This document shows, one piece after another, positions 54,776 through 64,000 of a DNA stretch of 64,000 nucleotides (the stretch's first letter is position 1; each line of letters starts with the position of its first letter). The DNA comes from Nostoc desertorum CM1-VF14 (GTDB taxonomy: Bacteria; Cyanobacteriota; Cyanobacteriia; Cyanobacteriales; Nostocaceae): positions 186,001-250,000 of the forward strand of contig JAHHHR010000002.1 of NCBI GenBank assembly GCA_019359245.1. Direction: 5' to 3'. Made by a program: the position numbers and the translations under genes. The notes under the pieces are model-generated. The model had not been told where the DNA came from. It searched no databases and saw only the letters and a program-made list of their open reading frames with translations.

Positions 54776-55654
54776 TTAAACTACCTCTTGTTGTTTTTGA
54801 GTGAGATACATGGCAATTCCTTTCTCGTAATAAGCTGCTTCATTAATAAAAATAGGATAAACAGTAGACACTCCCTCGTATAAAATATCTTGTCCTGTAA
54901 AAGTCAAAAACATTGGATCACCTGGATTCAGAGGCTCATAATCTCTAAACTGAAGCTGCGGATGAATCATAGCTTGAATCTCTTGATGATTGCTTCTAGG
55001 ATAATCAATTGTTTCAATATATTGATAGAATGTAAGCGCGCTTTTAGTCTGCGAAATATTACCTTGGTTGCAACCTTCAAAATAGTCTAAAATTGTATAA
55101 ATAAGCTGCTCTGTTTGCTGAAATAATTCGGCGTTTAAGATATTCTGAGCCACAGCACCAACTTCTATAACAAAACCTAATTCGCATAAAGAACGGAGAA
55201 AACCACCTTCTCTAGATTGTGGATTAATAAAAACCTTTACCATCGGATTGATAGAACTTAAATAAGCACCTAACCGAAGTAAGAAAGGATGCATATCGCA
55301 AAAAATCAGACTTAACCCCATATTGGCAGTTGTACTGTGTAAATCAACAATTACGTCTACAAATGGTTGATTCTGCGGTTGCAGTATCTGTTGGATTGCT
55401 TTTGCCCGCGTATCTTCATAACTGGAGAGTTGGGGATTTTGTAAGCCTTGATTAGCGAAACAACGATTTAAATCCTTGTCGATGTATCGTTTACCTTCTT
55501 CAATAGCTTTGAGATTGCCAAGTAATGCCAGAGTTTCAAAACTTGATCTATTGATCAAATTTGGATACTGCTGAAACCTTTTGACTAGATGTACTCCTGT
55601 TAACTCATTACCGTGGTTACCTCCAACTATCGCAACTCGTTCAATGTGACTCAT
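54776..55654 (-). CDS. Aspartoacylase (AspA/AstE family zinc deacylase)
   Basis: Hydrolyses an N-acyl amino acid such as N-acetyl-aspartate, using zinc. The family hallmark [10 protein letters not shown] (zinc His and Glu) is at residues about 9-18, DLNRCFANQ near 63 and the second zinc His in [11 protein letters not shown] near 115. I choose the ATG at 55654 ([17 protein letters not shown]), giving 292 residues, the family size; the frame stays open to 55756, but those 34 codons have no counterpart in the family. It is divergent from the acylglucosamine epimerase gene. In cyanobacteria its true substrate is not established. Confidence 0.9.
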   Translation of the reverse strand: MSHIERVAIVGGNHGNELTGVHLVKRFQQYPNLINRSSFETLALLGNLKAIEEGKRYIDKDLNRCFANQGLQNPQLSSYEDTRAKAIQQILQPQNQPFVDVIVDLHSTTANMGLSLIFCDMHPFLLRLGAYLSSINPMVKVFINPQSREGGFLRSLCELGFVIEVGAVAQNILNAELFQQTEQLIYTILDYFEGCNQGNISQTKSALTFYQYIETIDYPRSNHQEIQAMIHPQLQFRDYEPLNPGDPMFLTFTGQDILYEGVSTVYPIFINEAAYYEKGIAMYLTQKQQEVV

Positions 55655-55793
55655 AACAACCTCATATCTCAAAACCTTACCAGATAAGCGTAAACCTTCT
55701 ACCAGACCTTTGGGAATGGAAAACCGGATAAACTCTGTTTTTAAAAGCGGTTTCAATGTTGTAAATTTGAGAAAATTGATTGATAGTTGGTAA

Positions 55794-57029
<1,236 letters not shown>

Positions 57030-57100
57030 TACCTGCGGCAATAAACAACGCAGTCAGTTTAATCTTTGCTAGTGTACAAGTACTATTAGAAAGATGTCTC

Positions 57101-57688
57101 ATGAATGCTGTGACACCTAAGCGATTTAGCATTGCAGAATACCATCAACTGATTGAACTCGGATTTCTCACAGAGGCCAATCATATTGAATTGATTCGAG
57201 GAGAACTGATTCAAATGACAGCAAAGGGAACGCCTCATACAGTTTGTAGTTCTATCCTATGCCGTCAGTTGGATCGGATTTTAGGCGAACGAGCAGTCAT
57301 CCGTGGACAAGATCCGATCACCCTTCCTAATCAGAGTGAGCCTGAGCCGGATTTTGTCATTGCAAGAGGAAGAGATGAAGATTATCTCGCTCATCATCCC
57401 TATCCCGAAGATATTTTGTTAGTAATTTAAATTTCCCATAAAACCATAGATTACGACCAAACAATTAAGTTGTCATTGTATGCAGAAGCTGGAATTTATG
57501 ATTACTGGATTATGAATTTGCCGGCTCGTCAACTTGAGCGTCATAGCCAGCCATATCAGAATGCTCAAAATAAGTTTAGTTATCTTAGCAAGCAGATTTC
57601 TTTATCTAACCAGTCAGTAGAAATTCCTGGATTTGAAGATGCATTATTAGACTTGAATCGGTTGTTTATAGAAGGTACTAGTGAATGA
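57101..57688 (+). pseudogene. Uma2-family (DUF820) endonuclease-like gene with a nonsense mutation
   Basis: One frame from the ATG at 57101 to the stop at 57688 codes a complete Uma2 protein of about 195 residues, except that codon 110 is TAA (57428-57430). Before it: RFSIAEYHQLIELGFLTEAN, LIRGELIQM and PEPDFVIARG with the PD-(D/E)xK-like Asp. After it: ISHKTIDYD and TIKLSLYAEAGIYDYWIMNL. Relatives have Glu at the stop position (LLVIEIS), part of the E-x-K-like catalytic strand, so a GAA to TAA change in the active site killed it. Uma2 genes are very numerous in Nostoc genomes; their role is unclear. A short N-terminal product may still be made. Confidence 0.85.
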
Positions 57689-57834
57689 TTTTGTTGGTGC
57701 GATCGCGTAAAAAAGTGTTCTATTCTCCCAAACATATTAAATGAAGACATTGATTAAAAATACGTTTAAATACTGATGATTGATAATTTACATGATTCCT
57801 ATGCTACTAAATAACATAAAAATACGTTGTTAGT

Positions 57835-57990
57835 ATGCACCACATCCAATTAATTATATTAATTTTGGATTTGTTTCCGAATTACATGGGATCAGACAAG
57901 CTATTAAGAATGCTAAAAATGCTTGATACTCATTTTAATATAATTGATAAGCAGATCAGTGAGATAAAATCTCTCTTGTCTATGCCGTAA
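57835..57990 (+). CDS. Possible 51-residue protein, unknown
   Basis: ATG at 57835 to TAA at 57990: MHHIQLIILILDLFPNYMGS, then KLLRMLKMLDTHFNIIDKQI and a short tail. A hydrophobic start and an amphipathic helix. No clear ribosome binding site and no known family. It stops 12 bp before the convergent antitoxin gene. Weak call. Confidence 0.25.
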   Translation: MHHIQLIILILDLFPNYMGSDKLLRMLKMLDTHFNIIDKQISEIKSLLSMP

Positions 57991-58001
57991 GCAAGCATTT
58001 T

Positions 58002-58343
58002 TTAGTTTTCTAATACATAAGTACAAACTTTTGTTTGAGCCTGTGTTTGAGATTTTGGTTTCAACTTCACCACTATTTCCACATCACAACCTAAAGCATT
58101 TAGAAATCGGAACAGTTGCTCTGTTGAAAAACCTGATAGCTTTCCCCTTATTAAAGCAGAAATCTTAGGTTGATCGACTCCCAATAGTGTCGCCGCTTCA
58201 ACTTGATTCATCTTTTGTTTAGCGATGATTTCACTGATTTGACGTGCAAGTTCTGCTTTCACAAGTAGTTCATCAGGGTTCGCTAAACCTAAATCTGCAA
58301 AAACATTACCGCTACTTCTTTTTACACTAATTTCTTCAGTCAT
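58002..58343 (-). CDS. XRE-type HTH antitoxin (HigA-like)
   Basis: A 113-residue DNA-binding protein with an XRE helix-turn-helix: ARQISEIIAKQKMNQVEAAT, then LLGVDQPKISALIRGKLSGF and FRFLNALGCDVEIVVK. These are hallmarks of the group-5 XRE antitoxins that pair with Gp49/HigB toxins. It binds the toxin and represses the operon. It overlaps the toxin gene by 8 bp, toxin first, as in higBA. The C-terminal tail (QTQAQTKVCTYVLEN) is unusual. Intact. Confidence 0.9.
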   Translation of the reverse strand: MTEEISVKRSSGNVFADLGLANPDELLVKAELARQISEIIAKQKMNQVEAATLLGVDQPKISALIRGKLSGFSTEQLFRFLNALGCDVEIVVKLKPKSQTQAQTKVCTYVLEN

Positions 58344-58725
58344 TTTTTTCTTCCTTTTGTTTTCTGCTATAGTTTTGTGCGTGATGCTCTTTTGCCCGCT
58401 TAAGCCTTGCTTTAATTAATTCGATGTCTTGTTTTGGTGTAGCAATACCGTGTTTGGATTTCTTCTGAAAAGTATGTAAAACATAAATAACGTCTTCAAA
58501 TTTAACTGTATAAACAGCTCTGTAAGTGTCACCATCAAAGTCTTCTACAACTTCCAATACCCCAGCACCCTTAAATCCTTTGAGGGGTTTTGCTGAATCA
58601 TGCTTCTCACTACACTGAGCCAAGTACAGAGCATAACCCATCATTTGTTGAACTTCTTCTGGAAACTCTTTCAAATCATCAAGCGAGCTTCCAACCCACT
58701 CGACTAGCTTTAATAAAGGACTCAT
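58336..58725 (-). CDS. RelE/HigB-type toxin (phage-derived Gp49-like)
   Basis: A 129-residue RelE-fold mRNA interferase candidate. The strings DDLKEFPEEVQQMMGYALYL, KPLKGFKGAGVLEVVEDFDG and TYRAVYTVKFEDVIYVLHTF are the Gp49-like family signature. FQKKSKHGIATPKQDIELIK completes the fold with the basic catalytic region. The first gene of a toxin-antitoxin operon, followed with an 8-bp overlap by the XRE antitoxin. Complete and not mutated. Neighbouring genes (broken Uma2, kinase) are unrelated. Confidence 0.9.
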   Translation of the reverse strand: MSPLLKLVEWVGSSLDDLKEFPEEVQQMMGYALYLAQCSEKHDSAKPLKGFKGAGVLEVVEDFDGDTYRAVYTVKFEDVIYVLHTFQKKSKHGIATPKQDIELIKARLKRAKEHHAQNYSRKQKEEKND

Positions 58726-59016
58726 CTTTTACAAGATGCTAGTTTTGGCATATTTACTCAATGATAATATGTTAAGGTTTACCTTGGCAAAATCTTTATT
58801 TAAAAAACTAATTGTATAACTCTTTATGAAACTGGTTTTGGACAAAAACCTCTTTAACAGATGCGTGTCCACATAGTTAATGCGATCGCTCAGATAAGTA
58901 TTATTAAACCTGAAAATACTCTTTTTAATACTTATTGCTAACTTAAGTAATATTACAGTGGGTTAGTAACAAATAGGATTGCTATAAAAGCGACAAAGCT
59001 TTGGAGTCACGAGCAA

Positions 59017-60393
59017 ATGACAAGTCAAGAATTGCCCGATTCTAACCAAGAAATCTTGTTGGAACGGTATCAAGTGCAACAGGAACTAGGCAAAAAAGCC
59101 GGACGGCGGACACTGTTAGCTCGTGACTTACAAACTCAAGAATTAGTAGTAGTCAAAATACTGTCCTTTGGTAATGAGTTTGAATGGAACGACCTCAAAC
59201 TGTTTGAGCGGGAAGCTGAAACTCTCAAAGCACTCTCTCACCCAACCATTCCTCGCTACCTTGACTACTTTGAGCTAAATTCACCCAACAGTAGAGGATT
59301 TGCACTCATACAAAGTTATATTCCGGCCCAATCTCTAGAAGCACAACTCAAAGCTGGGCGTAGTTTCAGCGAAGAAGAAGTCAAAGAACTAGCAAAAGCG
59401 ATTCTAGAAATTCTCAAATATTTGCATGGTCGTCAGCCGCCCGTAATTCACCGTGATATCAAGCCAAGTAATATTCTATTAACAAATCGCTCTGGTAATA
59501 GTGTTGGTGAAGTCTACTTAGTAGATTTTGGTTCTGTGCAAACCATCGTTAGAACAAGCAGCACTATGACAGTTGTGGGAAGTTACGGCTATATGCCACC
59601 AGAACAATTTAATGGTAGAGCTACTTGTGCTTCTGACCTTTACAGTTTAGGAGCAACTTTAATTTATTTAGTAACAGGTCAGCATCCAGGCGATTTACCA
59701 CAAACAGACCTACGAATTGAATTTGAACAGGCTGCTAATATTAGTCTTGGTTTTAGCAGTTGGTTAAGGCAGATGACAGAACCTATTATGAGTCAACGCT
59801 TGGCTTCCACTGAAGATGCTATGCAAACCTTAGAGGATAATCAGAGTCACCTTAGGGACAGGGCAACTAATTCAATTCCTAAAAAACCTCCTGGTAGTCA
59901 AATTTTGTTGAAGAAGAATGCTAGTTTTATAGATATTATCATTCCAGGGGTAGGATTATTATCTATTCAAACACTTACATTTATAATTCTCTACTTTTTT
60001 ATACTTTTTATGATGAGTATTCCGCTTTTAAGTGGTGATGTGAGTAGTTTACTTAGAGGTATTTTAGTAATTTCCCCTGGAGCTTTTATTCTAATTTGTA
60101 TATGTGTATTTGGGCGAAAGCGACTTTACATAAATCGGCAGCATATTTATTTGATTTATAAAATATTTAAGCTTGAGCGTCACAATCCGCTTCCAAGTTC
60201 TAGACAAGAGATTCTACGTTTAGATATAAACAAAAGTGATTTCAATAAATATTATTTAACAATATGGGTAGGTATAAAAAAATATGTAATTTCCAGTAAT
60301 GAACTCGATATTTTTACTGTAACTCTTTTGGAACTTGATTGGCTAGCTCATGAACTTAGCGATTGGCTAGGTTTACCAATTACAAGAAAGTAA
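59017..60393 (+). CDS. Serine/threonine protein kinase with two C-terminal membrane segments
   Basis: A 458-residue Hanks-type kinase. The Gly-rich loop is degenerate (LGKKAGRRTLL instead of G-x-G-x-x-G), but Lys47 (VVVKIL), HRDIKPSN, VDFGS and MPPEQF are present, so activity is likely. The domain ends near residue 280. Two hydrophobic segments follow (about 308-335, LTFIILYFFILFMMSIPLLS, and 340-362, ILVISPGAFILICICVF), then a cytoplasmic C-terminal domain of about 95 residues (YINRQHIYLIYKIFKL). The fold of this tail is not recognised; it may be a sensor. No partner genes are obvious; the DUF2791 ATPase converges from the other side. Confidence 0.9.
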   Translation: MTSQELPDSNQEILLERYQVQQELGKKAGRRTLLARDLQTQELVVVKILSFGNEFEWNDLKLFEREAETLKALSHPTIPRYLDYFELNSPNSRGFALIQSYIPAQSLEAQLKAGRSFSEEEVKELAKAILEILKYLHGRQPPVIHRDIKPSNILLTNRSGNSVGEVYLVDFGSVQTIVRTSSTMTVVGSYGYMPPEQFNGRATCASDLYSLGATLIYLVTGQHPGDLPQTDLRIEFEQAANISLGFSSWLRQMTEPIMSQRLASTEDAMQTLEDNQSHLRDRATNSIPKKPPGSQILLKKNASFIDIIIPGVGLLSIQTLTFIILYFFILFMMSIPLLSGDVSSLLRGILVISPGAFILICICVFGRKRLYINRQHIYLIYKIFKLERHNPLPSSRQEILRLDINKSDFNKYYLTIWVGIKKYVISSNELDIFTVTLLELDWLAHELSDWLGLPITRK

Positions 60394-60444
60394 ACTTTGT
60401 AGAGTAATGTACTTACTTTTATTGTTCAGTCTCTTCATCATTAA

Positions 60445-61773
60445 TCACAAACTAAACTCTGCTGCACCATCCTCATCCACATCTGCATCCTTACCCATAG
60501 CAGTAGGTTTAAATTTAGAGCCATGAATTAATTCAGCAAACACAATTCCTTGATTTTGGTGAAGAATATTCAGCACACTCATAAAATCTCGCACAATTTC
60601 CCCTGGTGTCAATAATGCTTCTGCACCCAAGCGATTAATAATTTCTTGCACAAACTCCTTCAACTCCCGATTTTTCAAAGTCTGTTCATACCCAAAATTG
60701 AGTGCATGAATCTCAGCTAAACGTTGCAGAAGTGTCAAGATTTCTGCTTCACTCAACGGATTTAGGCGAATTACTGGCCCTAAATGTTCCTGAACATTAG
60801 CTTGTGCAACAAAACGGCTTTCTTTTGTGCGTCTTTGCCAAGCTTGGTCTGCAAAAAGTCCCCGCTTGGGGTCTTCTAAAAATTTAGTTGTTCCACCAAC
60901 AACAATACCAAGATGTTCTGCTTTACATTGCATGGTGTCGTTAAACATTGCCAGGAGTCGATTATAGTTCTTTTCCCGCGTGACTGTAGTAGATATTTGA
61001 TATAAATGTACGGCTTCGTCTACTAAAATTAATAGTCCTTTATAACCAATTTCAGCGACAAATTTCGCAAACAGTTTTATATAGTCATACCAACTATCAT
61101 CATCAATAATCACGCGCACTCCTAAAGCTGCTTTCGCCTCAACTTTAGTCGTAAATTCTCCCCGCAACCAGCGCATTGCCGCATTTTTTAAATTATCATC
61201 ATCCATTCGGTAGCCACGCCAATAAGCGATAATCACGCTACCAAAATCAAAACCATGAACTAAATCTTCAATATACTGAACTACTTCCCTAATTTTCGAT
61301 TCAACCTTGTCATCAAAACCATCGTCATTCGGACGCATTTCAGTTTCTTTAACAACTTCTTGTTGAATTTTATTAATCCATCCTTCTAAAATTGAGACTA
61401 AAGCACCACCATCAGGACGAGTTTTTGTAGCTAGGTGGCTCATTAATTCTCGATAGGTAGCTACACCTTCATTGCTGCTTCCAGCTAATCGGCGTTCAGG
61501 GGATAAATCAGCATCAGCTACTACAAAACCTTGCTCCATAGCGCGGTTGCGGATTAGTTGCAATAAAAAACTTTTCCCGGAACCGTAATTACCAATTATG
61601 AAGCGAAATGCTGCTACACCTTCTGCAATATCATCGAGATTTTGTAATAGGCTTTTGAGTTCTTTTTCTCGACCTACTGCTATATATTCAACTCCCACTC
61701 TTGGTACTACCCCCGCACCAAGGGAATTGATTAAAGCAGTGGAGATTTTTTTCGAGATTCTGAGCTTTGCCAT
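60445..61773 (-). CDS. DUF2791 / BrxC-BrxD-like P-loop ATPase
   Basis: A 442-residue AAA-type ATP-binding protein of the family (PF10923) that includes BrxD and BrxC parts of BREX systems. Walker A IIGNYGSGKSF lies at residues 59-69, Walker B GLLILVDEA at 246-254, and an Arg-rich sensor region has VVGGTTKFLEDPKRGLF and DQAWQRRTKES. The family head, SALINSLGAGVVPRVGVEYI-like, is at residues 12-30. It probably uses ATP to load or move a partner on DNA. It lies about 100 bp after a TerB_C-type coiled-coil gene on the same strand. In other genomes this pair, or TerB-N proteins, occurs with an Lhr-type helicase; the helicase at 10098-12272 is a candidate third member. Confidence 0.9.
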   Translation of the reverse strand: MAKLRISKKISTALINSLGAGVVPRVGVEYIAVGREKELKSLLQNLDDIAEGVAAFRFIIGNYGSGKSFLLQLIRNRAMEQGFVVADADLSPERRLAGSSNEGVATYRELMSHLATKTRPDGGALVSILEGWINKIQQEVVKETEMRPNDDGFDDKVESKIREVVQYIEDLVHGFDFGSVIIAYWRGYRMDDDNLKNAAMRWLRGEFTTKVEAKAALGVRVIIDDDSWYDYIKLFAKFVAEIGYKGLLILVDEAVHLYQISTTVTREKNYNRLLAMFNDTMQCKAEHLGIVVGGTTKFLEDPKRGLFADQAWQRRTKESRFVAQANVQEHLGPVIRLNPLSEAEILTLLQRLAEIHALNFGYEQTLKNRELKEFVQEIINRLGAEALLTPGEIVRDFMSVLNILHQNQGIVFAELIHGSKFKPTAMGKDADVDEDGAAEFSL

Positions 61774-61869
61774 GTATTAAACTTCACTTTATTTTAAACG
61801 CAGAAGCACGCAGTAAATAGGTAAGGTATATATTCACCTTAATACTAATCTGACGACGGCAATAATAAT

Positions 61870-63204
61870 TTAATTTGACGAAGTATGTCTAGCTATGAGG
61901 CTTTCATGCATTGCAATCATTTTTCGGACATGGGTAATATGCTCAGGGTAAACTTCTAGGCTTTCCGAATCTGTATTAATTATTAATTCACCAATAGTAT
62001 CATTTGCTCGTTCATTTATAGAATCGATTAAAAGATTTGGCATAGTAATGTTTGCTTCGGCAATTTTTTTAATAGCAGCTTTGGAATTCTCTTGTTCGAC
62101 TATAGCTTTTAATACTTCTAATTCGTATCCTGGGAGATTTTCTAAAAAATCAGTCCATTCTTTAGGTAGATTCTCTGATGTCTTAACTTCCGAACTCTCT
62201 ATGACTGTTGTATTTTCTATTATTTCAGAAAAGGGAAACAATTCAGTATCATCTTCTTTGGAATTATCAGCTAAAGGTTCGGAATTGAATGTATCTATTT
62301 GTTGGAGTAGTTCCCACACTTGATTTTGCAATGAATCGCGTTCTTCTTGCAATAATGAAACTTGACTTTGCAACTGCTGTAATTCGGCTTTTTGTTCTGC
62401 GAGTTGAGTTTGTGAAGAATTTAGGATAGCTTGGATATTTTCTCTTTCGGCTTTTGTCGCTACTAGCAATTGATTTTGTTGGGTTGTCTCAACTTCTAGT
62501 TCTTGAATTGTAATCCTCAGTTCGTATAGTTTTTCTTCTAATTGGGGTTTTAGTCTGCCTAAAAGAGTTAAATTGCTTTCAATTTCTTGTTTCTCCTGCT
62601 GGAGTTCGGAAATTTTACTTTGTAAATGGGTAATTTCACTGCGAGATACATTACAATTAGACTCTAAACGACGTTTTTCTGCCGTCATAACAGAAAAAGC
62701 ATTGTTCAGTTCTGTTTGAGTCTTCTGCAAATTATTAATTTCAGTTTGCAGAATATTAATTTCGGCTTCTAACTGCTTTTTTTGACCCGCAAATGTTCTT
62801 AACTCTCGATGTATACTATCCCTTTGGTTACGGCTTTCTGTTACTTGGTTTTGCAGTTGTTGTGACTCTGCATATAATAAATTATGATGTTCTTCGATTT
62901 GATTAATTTCTCTGACGACACGAGCCTTCAAACCCTCCATTTCTTTTATTCGTTTGCGGAGAGAACCTACAACAAACACTTCATAATTTCTGCGTCGCTT
63001 ATCTACGAATAATGCTGCTGTATAGATAGTAACGGCAGTAATTAAACCTGTGAGAAAGGCTTTATTAAAATCCCAGTTTGGAACAAGGCTAAGGCCAAAA
63101 CTCACACTAAAGGCAACTATGCCTAAGATAAATCGATTGCTGATCGTTACTGATTGCATATTGCTAGTTTTTAGCGTAGTTAAGTTATCAGAATAATTAA
63201 TCAT
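61870..63204 (-). CDS. Membrane-anchored coiled-coil protein with TerB_C-like C-terminal domain
   Basis: A 444-residue protein. Two hydrophobic helices (about 22-42, FILGIVAFSVSFGLSLVPNW, and 48-68, AFLTGLITAVTIYTAALFVD) anchor it. A long coiled coil runs about 85-310 (repeated Q/E/L heptads such as LQSKISELQQEKQEIESNLT). An acidic linker follows, then a C-terminal domain (about 330-444): LPGYELEVLKAIVEQENSKA, IKKIAEANITMPNLLIDSIN, NDTIGELII and LEVYPEHITHVRKM. That last part matches the TerB_C pattern. An alternative start is the ATG at 63159 (MQSVTISNR). The DUF2791 ATPase gene follows 96 bp downstream. A 40-bp repeat lies just upstream, near its promoter. Confidence 0.78.
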   Translation of the reverse strand: MINYSDNLTTLKTSNMQSVTISNRFILGIVAFSVSFGLSLVPNWDFNKAFLTGLITAVTIYTAALFVDKRRRNYEVFVVGSLRKRIKEMEGLKARVVREINQIEEHHNLLYAESQQLQNQVTESRNQRDSIHRELRTFAGQKKQLEAEINILQTEINNLQKTQTELNNAFSVMTAEKRRLESNCNVSRSEITHLQSKISELQQEKQEIESNLTLLGRLKPQLEEKLYELRITIQELEVETTQQNQLLVATKAERENIQAILNSSQTQLAEQKAELQQLQSQVSLLQEERDSLQNQVWELLQQIDTFNSEPLADNSKEDDTELFPFSEIIENTTVIESSEVKTSENLPKEWTDFLENLPGYELEVLKAIVEQENSKAAIKKIAEANITMPNLLIDSINERANDTIGELIINTDSESLEVYPEHITHVRKMIAMHESLIARHTSSN

Positions 63205-63211
63205 TCTAATC

Positions 63212-63291
63212 CGTAATACTCACCGAAGACGAGAAGCAATCTACGTAATTGGTAATACTCGCCAAAGGCGATAAGCAAGCTACATAATTGG
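63212..63291. repeat. Tandem pair of 40-bp repeats upstream of the TerB_C-type gene
   Basis: 63212-63251 and 63252-63291 are head-to-tail copies with about 33 of 40 bases alike (GTAATACTC.CC.AAG.CGA core). They lie in the 5' region of the minus-strand TerB_C gene. Confidence 0.85.
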
Positions 63292-63448
63292 TAATTTGTA
63301 ATTAGAATACGCAGATTGTTCTGTTTGGTTAAATAAGGCATTTTTCCAAAATTTGTATCATAGTAGTTCTGAAATATCTAGTTTTAGTTACTGGTGCATA
63401 ATATTGTTATGTAACTAACAAAAAGCTACAATTATCAATAAATTAATT

Positions 63449-64000
63449 TTAATCTGAAGTGTTAGATGTATTGGTATTTGCATGAAAAAGTCTTAAATCT
63501 GCTTTTAAAAAATCAACAAACTGCCGTGCTGTGCGTCCAGAACGACCATTGTGGCGAGTTGCCCATTGTAATGCTTGAAATTCCAAATCTTTTTGGGTAA
63601 TATTAATTTCAGCTTGTGCCGCTAGATGTTGTACAATCTTCAAATAAGTTTTTTGATCGGCTGGTTCAAAAGTCAAGGTTAAACCAAAGCGATCGCTAAA
63701 CGAAAGCTTCTCTTGCATCGTATCCCAGGCATGGATTTCCTCGTTATCCTTGGGGGTAGGTCTATCCACAAAAAACTCCCGAATTAGGTGGCGGCGATTG
63801 GAAGTAGCATACACAACTACATTTTGCGGCCGCGCGGTTAAATTACCTTCTAAAACTACCTTAAGCGCTTTAAAGGCATCATCATCTTCTTCAAAGGAAA
63901 GATCATCGACAAAGATGATAAATTTTTGTGACACTCCCCGTAAATGTTCCACAATTTCTGGTAAGTCTTTTAAATCAGATTTTGCTACTTCCAACAAGCG
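63449..64000 (-). CDS. DUF815-type AAA ATPase, N-terminal part outside the window
   Basis: The last about 183 residues of a DUF815-family ATP-binding protein. FIIFVDDLSFEEDDDAFKAL is Walker B and its surroundings, VVVYATSNRRHLIREFF sensor 1, and TARQFVDFL the C-terminal helical lid. The frame runs without a stop to the right edge, where it reads RLLEVAKSDLKDLPEIVEHL, so the start lies beyond 64000 and Walker A is not seen. In cyanobacteria DUF815 proteins are usually single genes. It could belong to the same unit as the TerB_C and DUF2791 genes (same strand, 245 bp upstream of TerB_C), but the gap holds a repeat and a separate promoter is likely. Function unknown. Confidence 0.88.
   Translation of the reverse strand, partial: RLLEVAKSDLKDLPEIVEHLRGVSQKFIIFVDDLSFEEDDDAFKALKVVLEGNLTARPQNVVVYATSNRRHLIREFFVDRPTPKDNEEIHAWDTMQEKLSFSDRFGLTLTFEPADQKTYLKIVQHLAAQAEINITQKDLEFQALQWATRHNGRSGRTARQFVDFLKADLRLFHANTNTSNTSD

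Overview
The window looks like chromosome of a filamentous, Nostoc-like cyanobacterium. The grounds are the many GCGATCGC (HIP1) octamers in and between genes, typically cyanobacterial families (carotenoid desaturase CrtD, DUF2808, a CSP41-like epimerase, PGM1-related ATP-grasp, PP-rich Ser/Thr kinases, Uma2), and the short dispersed repeats usual in Nostocales. No rRNA, tRNA or CRISPR array was recognised.

Layout. 1-2.9 kb: a truncated alpha/beta hydrolase, a transposase scrap, a small catalase-fold protein and 5-formyl-THF cyclo-ligase. 2.9-7.6 kb: a minus-strand exopolysaccharide block (GT4 glycosyltransferase, polyprenyl-phosphate sugar transferase, GDP-mannose dehydratase, GDP-fucose synthase). 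7.8-13.6 kb: CSP41-like epimerase, SMP-30 protein, a large Lhr-like helicase (minus), DoxX and DUF2808 proteins. 13.8-18 kb: a plus-strand run of glycosyltransferase, two VTT/TVP38 membrane proteins and a disulfide oxidoreductase. 18-21 kb: a PA14/Calx-beta/sugar dehydrogenase protein. 22.5-35.5 kb: mixed housekeeping and signalling genes (MgtE, SDR, ATP-grasp ligase, a repeat-rich kinase, an orphan DUF4255 protein, SAM hydroxide adenosyltransferase, GNAT, AspS). 35.7-37.9 kb: a decay zone with a dead HicAB pair cut by a TnpB element, a long perfect hairpin and a copper-protein fragment. 37.9-50 kb: a beta-propeller protein, two GT4 enzymes, two small unknown genes sharing one leader/operator, a cation/proton antiporter, a saccharopine-dehydrogenase-like protein and CrtD. 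50-54 kb: an iron-siderophore ABC importer next to a deletion scar joining an AraC regulator to an ABC exporter. 54.8-58.7 kb: aspartoacylase, acylglucosamine 2-epimerase, a nonsense-mutated Uma2 and a HigBA-type pair. 59-64 kb: a kinase, then a BrxC/BrxD-like (DUF2791) ATPase, a membrane-anchored coiled-coil protein with a TerB_C-like end, and a DUF815 ATPase cut by the edge.

Functional threads. The most interesting one is the DUF2791 ATPase plus TerB_C protein at 60-63 kb. Elsewhere such genes travel with a large Lhr-type DEAD/DEAH helicase in presumed stress or anti-phage modules. A helicase of that type is present here but about 48 kb away, so I suggest a split triad. Other threads are repeat-driven change of genes (29-bp repeat inside two ORFs, purine-rich repeat forming the end of CrtD, 60- and 75-bp repeats in a kinase, 420-bp duplication in the PA14 protein) and several decayed loci.
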